A stretch of 64,000 bases of DNA from Hymenobacter sp. DG25A (GTDB taxonomy: Bacteria > Bacteroidota > Bacteroidia > Cytophagales > Hymenobacteraceae): assembly GCF_001280305.1 (NCBI RefSeq), contig NZ_CP012623.1, forward strand, positions 1,550,001 through 1,614,000, in the 5' to 3' direction. The position numbers and the translations under genes were made by a program. The notes beneath the pieces are model-generated. The model worked only from the letters and a program-made list of their open reading frames with translations. It searched no databases and was not told the origin of the DNA. This document shows, piece by piece, positions 15,939-24,930 of the stretch. The first letter of the stretch is position 1. Each line of letters begins with the position of its first letter.

Positions 15939-17918
15939 TTACCGGCGTACGAAGCGCAAGCGGCGTACTTCGCCGGAGGGGAAAGTAAGCTGGAGATGAT
16001 AAAGGCCCGAGGCCAAGGAGCTAGTGTTAAGCTGCCCAGGTGTACCTAAAATATTTTGCTCCTGCACCTTGCGCCCAAGGGCGTCGCGCACTTCGGCTAC
16101 AGCGCTGGGTTCCGGTAAATAAGCCAGCTCCAGATACTCAGCGCAGGGATTGGGATAGGCGGCTACCTCCGGCAATACAATGGGTTCTGTGCGCTGGCTG
16201 ATTTCCACGTTGTTGAGTACCCATTGGTCCGGGTCCAGCTCCACGCTGAGCACGGTTCCGGTTACGGGCACGACAGCCAGCATGAGGGGCTCGTTCTGCC
16301 AGAGCCGCACGGTTTGGGCGCCGGTAGTGGTGATGATGCGGTAATCCAACTCGGTCCGAAAAAAGGACGTTACGCTGGGCATGGAAGCAGTTTCGGTGGT
16401 CTGTAGCTGCACATTGTTGCCTTGCTGACTCCACTGCACTTTAAACGTGGGAAAGCCTTCGCCCACAAACCACTGCTGAAAAAAGTAATCAAGAGAGGTG
16501 CCGGCGGCGGCTTCAAAAATGCGCTGCAGGTCCCGGGTGCGGGCCGTGCCGCCCGAGTAGGTTGCCTGGTACATGCGCAGGGCAGCAAAAAACTTAGTGT
16601 CATCATGCAGCAGGTAGCGCAGCATATGCACTACCGCTGCTCCTTTTTTGTAGGTGAGCCGGGAGCTGAAGATGCGGCTTACATTGGTGGTATCCAGCAC
16701 CTGCACGGAGCCGCCCGGAATAACCTGCTTATTGTTGTCGAACATCACGCGCCGGTGGGCCTCATCCATCCACCCCCGCTCTCCTCCCGGATTAAATTTA
16801 GCCTGGGACAGGTATTCGCCATAGGAAGCAAAGCCCTCATTCAGCCAGATATCCGTCCAGGAAGCACAGGTAACATTATCACCAAACCACTGGTGGAACA
16901 GCTCGTGGGCTGTGAGGTTGAAAGTGAAGCTACTCTGAGTGGTCATCGTCTGGTGCTCCATTCCGCCACCGATGGGCGCCATGGCGTGGCCGTATTTCTC
17001 GCGGGCAAACGGATAAGGTCCCACCAGCTGGGAGAAATTATTGATAAAGACCGGGGTGCGGTCAATTTCTGTTTGGAATGTATTTAAAGCTGCCTGGTTA
17101 TAGAGATAATTGACAATAGGAATAGTAGGACCATTCACTAAGGTTACGCTGGTGGTATATTCCAGATATGGGGCCACGGCCACGGAAATGAGGTAGTAAG
17201 CTATGGGGTAGCGCGACTTCCACTCATAACGGTGCTTATCGTTGGGAAGCGGCGTGATGCGCTCCAACAGCCCGTTGGAGCCAACTTTATTCTGGCGCGC
17301 GGTAGTAACCCAAACATCCGAGGAATCAGCTTTATCGGTGAGAACCTGCTTGCAGGGAAACCACTCGTAGGCGTGGAAAGGCTCGCTCAGGCTCCACGTC
17401 ACACTTATGCCGGTGCTTGGCTCCACACTAGTATCCAGAGCATTGCCAATGGCCGCCGAGCCACCGTTGGGAGCAGTGCCCTGATAGTAAACCACCATAT
17501 CAAACAGCTGACCGGCAGCTACGGGCTGCGGGAGTTTGGCAGTTACGTCGCCGGAGCGGCGGTGCAGGCCGGGGCTTTTTTGCCCGTTCACCAGCACAGA
17601 GTCTATGGTATAGGTTTCAAACAGCTCGAAGGCTACCGAATCCAGGGGCTGCCGGCCGGCCCGCGCCCGCAACCACGCCGAGCCGCTCACCTGCCGGGAA
17701 TTATTCTCCAGGGCCAGGTCCAGCTTGTAGTAGTTAACATCGTACCGGTCCATTTTTTCCCGGTGGCCCACCGTGGTAGCCGGCCGCGCCCGGGCATACT
17801 GGGTGCGCGCGGCGGCGCATTGGTCAGCGGCAGAAAGCAGTGCGGCCGAGGGCTGTTGTGCCTGGCTCAGAAAACTGATAAAACAGGCTGCCCAAGCCCC
17901 CACTAGCCTCTTCATCAT
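15939..17918 (-). CDS. M1 family aminopeptidase with T9SS sorting domain
   Basis: 659 residues. Zinc aminopeptidase, secreted. Signal peptide 1-21 (ending LSQAQ). N-terminal beta domain, then catalytic HELFHQWFGD (zinc His338, His342, Glu361 in NEGFASYGEYL). The substrate loop, usually GAMEN, reads GGMEHQ (318-323). From about 585 the C-terminus (AAYPNPCAEYLELAYLP... ending LRFVRR) is a type A C-terminal sorting domain, which routes proteins through the type IX secretion system. So the enzyme is likely released or attached to the cell surface. Single gene. Confidence 0.92.
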   Translation of the reverse strand: MMKRLVGAWAACFISFLSQAQQPSAALLSAADQCAAARTQYARARPATTVGHREKMDRYDVNYYKLDLALENNSRQVSGSAWLRARAGRQPLDSVAFELFETYTIDSVLVNGQKSPGLHRRSGDVTAKLPQPVAAGQLFDMVVYYQGTAPNGGSAAIGNALDTSVEPSTGISVTWSLSEPFHAYEWFPCKQVLTDKADSSDVWVTTARQNKVGSNGLLERITPLPNDKHRYEWKSRYPIAYYLISVAVAPYLEYTTSVTLVNGPTIPIVNYLYNQAALNTFQTEIDRTPVFINNFSQLVGPYPFAREKYGHAMAPIGGGMEHQTMTTQSSFTFNLTAHELFHQWFGDNVTCASWTDIWLNEGFASYGEYLSQAKFNPGGERGWMDEAHRRVMFDNNKQVIPGGSVQVLDTTNVSRIFSSRLTYKKGAAVVHMLRYLLHDDTKFFAALRMYQATYSGGTARTRDLQRIFEAAAGTSLDYFFQQWFVGEGFPTFKVQWSQQGNNVQLQTTETASMPSVTSFFRTELDYRIITTTGAQTVRLWQNEPLMLAVVPVTGTVLSVELDPDQWVLNNVEISQRTEPIVLPEVAAYPNPCAEYLELAYLPEPSAVAEVRDALGRKVQEQNILGTPGQLNTSSLASGLYHLQLTFPSGEVRRLRFVRR

Positions 17919-18096
17919 ACAAATGACTCCTATACCGGGATTAAAGCGGCAAGGTAGTCAGGAGCCGGCAATCAGCCTCTGCTTAACGAATAAACGAATA
18001 CAGTTTTTCTCCTATGGCGAAATTCAGGAGTCAGATTGTTGCCACGATTGCATCAACTCTTCAGCCTAAGCCCTAAAACCTAACCCTTCCTAAGCC

Positions 18097-18741
18097 CTAA
18101 TAAAAGAACAGGAACACGGTAAACATGAGCACCCACAAAACACCCATGAAGTGCCAGTACATACTGAGCATGCGCAATTGCATGCGCCGGTAAGGGTTGC
18201 GGATGAAGAGCAGCGTGCGAACCCCATCCCTGGAAATATGCAGCACCCGCAGAAAGAGGCCCGACATAAAGAGCATGCCGGCCAGCAGGTGCGCTACGTG
18301 AAGGGCCGAAATCAGGTAAACATACGTGCCGCTGGCATCGCCCCGGAAGTAAACCCCCTGGTTCATCAGCTCGCGCCAGCCCATTACCTGCAAGCCGGCA
18401 AAAATGAGCCCCAGGATAAACGTGGCCCCCAGGCAGCGCGCCAGATTACGGATATCGTCTTCGCGGTATAGGCGGGCGGCCTGCCCCAGAGTGTAGCTGC
18501 TGCTAAGCAGCACAATGGTGCTTAGGGAGAAAAAGCGCGGGAAGCTGTACAGCCCGGTGGGCAGCCCGCTCTGCACGCGGGTATGGATGTAGGCCCCCAG
18601 TAAAATCAAAAACAAAACCCCGATTCCCGCCATGCCCAGGTACAGGAGCATCAGGAGGGGCGGTACCCGCTCCATGCGGGTAAAGGTGGAGGTGGGCCGG
18701 CCTGCTCCTACCTTGTCTTTGCGTTCTTTATCGGAGTTCAT
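18097..18741 (-). CDS. Heme-copper oxidase subunit III family protein
   Basis: 214 residues with five membrane helices. After a basic N-terminal tail (1-24) comes MERVPPLLMLLYLGMAGIGVLFLILLGAYIH, then SLSTIVLLSSSYTLGQA, a loop with ARCLGATFILGLIFAGLQVMGW (the family's LGxxFxxxQxxEW-like block), HVAHLLAGMLFMSGL and MYWHFMGVLWVLMFTVFLFF. These are the conserved subunit III features. No other oxidase subunit is nearby, so it is an orphan or accessory copy. Confidence 0.8.
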   Translation of the reverse strand: MNSDKERKDKVGAGRPTSTFTRMERVPPLLMLLYLGMAGIGVLFLILLGAYIHTRVQSGLPTGLYSFPRFFSLSTIVLLSSSYTLGQAARLYREDDIRNLARCLGATFILGLIFAGLQVMGWRELMNQGVYFRGDASGTYVYLISALHVAHLLAGMLFMSGLFLRVLHISRDGVRTLLFIRNPYRRMQLRMLSMYWHFMGVLWVLMFTVFLFFY

Positions 18742-18879
18742 GGCGCTGGGGCTGATTGCTATTGGCTAACCAATCCAGCAAGCTTTAGTTTCGCCCGAAA
18801 CCCCCTCACTGCCAGATCAGATACATCTTCCAAGATACGGAAAAAGCCAAGTTCAGGACAGCAAATGCGCGACTAATTG

Positions 18880-19206
18880 TTAGCGAAAAAAAGAGCCGAT
18901 TTTACCCAAAACTGCATTGAAGGTTATCTTGGGAGTACGCCCCGTGCCGAAGGTGACATAGGTTTTGCCGGCCACGCGCAGGTCCAGCACCAGGCCCAGC
19001 TGCAAAGCCAGCATATTTAGCTGCTGCAGTGCATTGGGCGCACCCGGGTCTTTGGGTTTTTCCGGTCCATTGCTGCTGGTCAGCTCATCGAGCACCCGCT
19101 GACTGGGAATATTCACAATCAGATAGGTGCCGGAAGCGGCAATCTGAATATCATCACCATTATGGGAAATAACCAGCCGGGCTTCCAGGTCCAGCCCGCT
19201 AACCAA
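18880..19206 (-). CDS. Hypothetical protein, second cistron or 3' half of a split gene
   Basis: 108 residues if started at TTG 19206, which overlaps the TAG stop of the upstream gene (TTGGTTAG). The frame is open to an ATG at 19278, but residues before about LSSLVSG would be a shadow of the upstream gene. Sequence reads SGLDLEARLVISHNGDDIQIAASGTYLIVNIPS, a Pro-rich stretch, LQQLNMLALQLGLVLDLRV and GKTYVTFGTGRTPKI. The first segment resembles the SGGVEMNLAFDQMEV segment of the upstream reading. Either translationally coupled genes or one gene broken by a frameshift. Family unknown. Confidence 0.5.
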   Translation of the reverse strand: MVSGLDLEARLVISHNGDDIQIAASGTYLIVNIPSQRVLDELTSSNGPEKPKDPGAPNALQQLNMLALQLGLVLDLRVAGKTYVTFGTGRTPKITFNAVLGKIGSFFR

Positions 19207-19438
19207 GCTGCTTAGGCGTCTGGTTAACCACGGGGGTCGCGGGGCTTTCGCCGCGGGTACGGATGCGCACGGAGCCATTGATGCGCCACGTGCTGGGGGC
19301 AGCGCCCGGGTTCTGCATATTCGGTACCTGTACTTCCATCTGGTCGAAGGCCAGGTTCATCTCTACCCCACCTGAAAGCTTGGTCAACAGAGAGGCAGCC
19401 GTATCGGCCCAGTTAGCGGAGGAGGAAGAATCAGCCAT
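19199..19438 (-). CDS. Hypothetical protein, first cistron or 5' half of a split gene
   Basis: 79 residues from ATG 19438 (MADSSSSANWADTAASLLTK). Contains KLSGGVEMNLAFDQMEVQVP and STWRINGSVRIRTRG, beta-strand-like, ending in a polar tail VVNQTPKQLG. No signal peptide. Runs into the next frame through an eight-base overlap. A single insertion or deletion near 19200 would join both frames into one protein of about 185 residues. Confidence 0.5.
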   Translation of the reverse strand: MADSSSSANWADTAASLLTKLSGGVEMNLAFDQMEVQVPNMQNPGAAPSTWRINGSVRIRTRGESPATPVVNQTPKQLG

Positions 19439-19651
19439 GTGAAAAGAGTAAGGTGATGCCCGTGAGAGCAAAGTGTGGATGCCGATGACAGTTTGTTGAG
19501 GACAGCGCCGCCCGGCAAGGGCGAAAACTACCGCTCTCCGCTGGCAAACGCAACTTCGGCGGCTAAGTTATGCGGCGGGCCCTATCCAAAAAACCGGGCT
19601 TGCGTATGTGGGCGCAGGCACCACTTGGTGCTCTGCCCTTTGTCACGCTTT

Positions 19652-20485
19652 ATGCACCGTACTTTTTCCTTTCTTTCCTGGCATCTGCTGCCGTTTATGG
19701 CCTTGGCGGCCTGCTCCCGGCCGGTTACTTCGGCCCGCCCGGAAGTCGTAACCCCGGCAGCCAATACAGCGGCTACCCCCCCGACCAGCGCGGCCGCCCC
19801 CACGCCTAATGCACCAGACTGTGCCCACCCTTTTGGGCTCTATGATAAAATGGAGCTGATTTATAAGCTGGCCGATACCAACGGAAAACCTCAGGGCGAA
19901 ATCCGGAACCGCGTGGTGATGCTGGAAACCAAAACCGATAAAAAGAGCGAGCTGAAAATAAATACCGTGCTGCTGAAAAGCGGCTTTTATGGCCCCGATA
20001 ACCAGCTGATCCGGCAGCAGGACCTCACCTTCCATTGTCAGCGCGACACGGCCTTTACCGATGGCATGCAGGAGATGGACTACAATAACCTGAAATCCTT
20101 CCGCGACCGGTATTTCGAATATACGCCCACCTCTCTGGCCTGGCCGCACCAGGCGCAGGCGGGCAGTAGCCTGCCCCAGGGCGGCATTCTGGTTGATGTG
20201 CATAGCTCGGCGGTAGATATTGCCAAAGTATACACCACCGTCCGGAACCGCCGCGTGGTGGGCGGCCCGCAAAACATAACCACGCCGGCGGGCACTTTCC
20301 GGTGCTACAAAGTAGAATCGGAGCGGGAATCGGCCATCAAGCCCAAGCCCGATATCATCCGGCGCACCATCACGTATGCCGTCGACTATTATTCGCCTAC
20401 AGTTGGCATCGTTCGCACGGAGGTGTATGACAAAAGCCACAAGCTGCAGCAAACCCAGGTGCTGGCCTCCCGGCAGCTGCGCTAA
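19652..20485 (+). CDS. Lipoprotein, DUF3108-like
   Basis: 277 residues from ATG 19652; earlier in-frame codons run into noncoding sequence. Signal peptide with lipobox MALAAC (Cys21), then an Ala/Pro/Thr-rich linker (about 25-55). The folded part opens CAHPFGLYDKMELIYKLADTNGK and contains TTVRNRRVVGGPQNITTPAGTFRCYKVES and VDYYSPTVGIVRTEVYDKSHK; the GTFxCYKVE and VGIVRTE blocks resemble DUF3108/TapB-type beta proteins of Bacteroidota. Likely an envelope lipoprotein of unknown role. Confidence 0.75.
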   Translation: MHRTFSFLSWHLLPFMALAACSRPVTSARPEVVTPAANTAATPPTSAAAPTPNAPDCAHPFGLYDKMELIYKLADTNGKPQGEIRNRVVMLETKTDKKSELKINTVLLKSGFYGPDNQLIRQQDLTFHCQRDTAFTDGMQEMDYNNLKSFRDRYFEYTPTSLAWPHQAQAGSSLPQGGILVDVHSSAVDIAKVYTTVRNRRVVGGPQNITTPAGTFRCYKVESERESAIKPKPDIIRRTITYAVDYYSPTVGIVRTEVYDKSHKLQQTQVLASRQLR

Positions 20486-20535
20486 GCGCCGGCCGCGGCT
20501 CTGGACCTGGCTACATTGAAACTTCTATTGACAAT

Positions 20536-20570
20536 GTGTGGCCGGTTTCTGTAACGGGCCACGCTTTTTT
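20536..20570 (+). terminator. Terminator after the DUF3108-like gene
   Basis: Stem GTGGCC / GGCCAC with a T run GCTTTTTT after it. Confidence 0.6.
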
Positions 20571-20596
20571 ATGCACGTCCGGGCTGCATGTTTTAG

Positions 20597-22798
<2,202 letters not shown>

Positions 22799-22887
22799 TA
22801 GCGTAGTAAGTTACTACTAGTTACGGGCGGCACTTTTCCGCGTACGGCCCTTGTTCCTTTAGTATCCACCTTACCATTTCCCAGACT

Positions 22888-23289
22888 ATGCGCACCTCCC
22901 TTTCGCACAAACTGCTGCTTTTGCTCCTGCCGGCGGGCTTTGTTTTTGGGTCCGTACTGGCTCAGGGCACGTTGCCGCCCCCGGCTGATATTGCACCCCG
23001 AGCAGCCGTGAAGCTGGTGAAAAAGCATAAAGTAAAGGTGCTGGATGTGCGCACCCCCGAGGAGTTCAATGCCGGCCACGTGCGGGGGGCGCAGAACCTG
23101 GATGTGAAGTCGCCGGATTTTGTAAACCAGTTGGCGCAGCTGGATACGGCGCAAACCTATCTGGTGTATTGCGCCAGCGGAAACCGCAGCAGCAAGGCAT
23201 CTATTCTGATGCGGGAGCATGGGTTGCGCCACGTAGTAAATGCCGGGGCGTATCCTAAACTGAAAGAAGCCGGCGCGAAAACGGAGTAA
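22888..23289 (+). CDS. Exported rhodanese-domain protein
   Basis: 133 residues. Signal peptide 1-26 (ending SVLAQ), then one rhodanese domain: VLDVRTPEEFNAGHVRGAQNLDV and the active-site loop YCASGNRS with Cys95. Family members move sulfane sulfur or act as periplasmic persulfide handlers. No partner gene is adjacent. Single gene between ligA and the convergent glycosidase gene. Confidence 0.9.
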   Translation: MRTSLSHKLLLLLLPAGFVFGSVLAQGTLPPPADIAPRAAVKLVKKHKVKVLDVRTPEEFNAGHVRGAQNLDVKSPDFVNQLAQLDTAQTYLVYCASGNRSSKASILMREHGLRHVVNAGAYPKLKEAGAKTE

Positions 23290-23332
23290 CCGGGCACCAG
23301 CATCTGTGCCTTCCCGAAACCAGCTCAAACTC

Positions 23333-24715
23333 TTACCGAAGGCTGGCTACCACCCTGGGGCACGGCCGGGCTGTAACCATAAACGGCAGGTTGGCCATGG
23401 CGGCGCTGCCTTTGCCATCGGAAACGATGACGCTAAGCCGGTAATAACCCGGGGTGCGCGGAGCAATAACCTCGGCCTGCAGCCCGGTAGCTTGGCGGAT
23501 TGCATTGGGCAGCGGCTCTGTAGGCGTACTTCGCTCCTCGTACCGCTCATTGATTTGCTTATCTGGTCGTATTTCCCAGCGGGCCGTAAGTGCGTCTCCT
23601 TCCGCATCGGTGGCGCCTACGTAAGCCATGACCCGGGAACCCACCGGGATGCTTACACTGCTAGAATCCTGCTGCTTGTTCAGCACCAGCCACTCCAGCC
23701 GAGGGGAGGTGTTGGCCGGTTTATGGCCAGACCATAATTCCTGCAGCACATCCACCATAGCTGTTTTTTCGCCTTCCGGCGTGAACAAGCCAAACCAGGT
23801 GTTGGTGAACTCAAACTTCTGCCCCCAGTAAAACGCGTAGGCGCCAATGCACTGAGCGCGGGCCGCCTGAATAGTGCCCACGTAGGCTTTGCGCAGGTTT
23901 TCGGCTCTGTTGGTGCTGGATTGCTCCAGCGGGGCCATCCAGGTGGTGGCCGGTGATTCCCAGTAGCCCAAACCGCCATACTCTGATACAATGTAGGGCT
24001 TGGTCCAGCCATAGCCGCGCAAATCCTCGGGCAGTACTTCCAGGCTGCCAAAGGCATTCACGGAAAGGATATCAATAGCCGGGCACCAGGCCTTCACGTT
24101 CCGGATCATGCCTAGGTTGCCGGAAAGCGTGGTCGTTACCGGGTGGTAAGGATCCAGCTCATGCACAATTTCGGCTAGGTCGTTGATGGCCTCATAAACC
24201 TTCGGGTTCTTGGCATTCAGATCCATTTCATTGCCCAGGTTCCACATGAGCAGGGCCGGATGCCGACGATACCGCAGAACCTGCTTGCGCACGTACTCGC
24301 GCTGGCGCAGCACCTGCTGCTCATCATAGTAATCAAACCCTTCCTGCTCCCGCTCCAGCCAGATGCCCAGCATAACGGAAAGGTTATTCTGCTGCGCGGC
24401 GTCCATTAAAGTATCGGCAAAATCCGTGGTCCAGAGCCGCACGGAATTTCCCCCGGCCTGCCGGATCGCCTCGTAGTACTGCAGGCCGGCGGCCCCTTTT
24501 ATATAATAGGGTTTGCCGCCCCGGAGTAGCTGCGCCTGGCCTTGCTGCTGTACCACCTGCACGGGAATCACCCCTGCCGGGACTCCCCGCGCCATGTTGG
24601 CTTCTGAGGAAGCCGACGTACGCTGGCAGGCATCTAGTGGCAGCATGCCCACCAAAACCAGGTAAACCCAGATTTTTAGGTGGTAAGGAGATGACGAAGC
24701 GTAGTAAAAACCCAT
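23333..24715 (-). CDS. Lipoprotein glycoside hydrolase (GH2/GH5-like barrel)
   Basis: 460 residues. Lipobox LPLDAC with Cys30. TIM-barrel clan A features: GGNSVRLWTTDFADTL, MLGIWL, WNLGNEMD with the presumed acid/base Glu163, and IVSEYGG with the presumed nucleophile Glu245, as in GH2 catalytic domains. C-terminal 340-460 is a PKD-like/Ig-like domain (DAEGDALTARWEI ... GYYRLSVIVSDGKG). Likely anchored to the envelope and acting on a beta-linked polysaccharide. Divergent from the processive synthase, sharing a 215-base AT-rich spacer, so the polymer made next door may be its substrate (inference). Confidence 0.8.
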   Translation of the reverse strand: MGFYYASSSPYHLKIWVYLVLVGMLPLDACQRTSASSEANMARGVPAGVIPVQVVQQQGQAQLLRGGKPYYIKGAAGLQYYEAIRQAGGNSVRLWTTDFADTLMDAAQQNNLSVMLGIWLEREQEGFDYYDEQQVLRQREYVRKQVLRYRRHPALLMWNLGNEMDLNAKNPKVYEAINDLAEIVHELDPYHPVTTTLSGNLGMIRNVKAWCPAIDILSVNAFGSLEVLPEDLRGYGWTKPYIVSEYGGLGYWESPATTWMAPLEQSSTNRAENLRKAYVGTIQAARAQCIGAYAFYWGQKFEFTNTWFGLFTPEGEKTAMVDVLQELWSGHKPANTSPRLEWLVLNKQQDSSSVSIPVGSRVMAYVGATDAEGDALTARWEIRPDKQINERYEERSTPTEPLPNAIRQATGLQAEVIAPRTPGYYRLSVIVSDGKGSAAMANLPFMVTARPCPRVVASLR

Positions 24716-24930
24716 AAAACTTACTTGTATATATTTATGAATCTTCTGTACTTAAGTAGTAATCATCAGAACATCCATCTAAGATAGTAAAATAATTACC
24801 TTAATTAATTATATTTAATATTAGTTAAGTAGTATCTCTTTTCTATATTAGACCCATAAGACATCAGGTTAATATTCTGTGTTAACTGAGGATTCACTTG
24901 GTTAGGCTCAATAGATATCCGGAAATATTT
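24716..24930. promoter_or_regulatory. AT-rich divergent promoter region of the polysaccharide locus
   Basis: The most AT-rich stretch in the window, for example AATAATTACCTTAATTAATT near 24790, between divergent start codons. No clean TAnnTTTG box was found. Probably holds both promoters and a regulator site. Confidence 0.45.
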
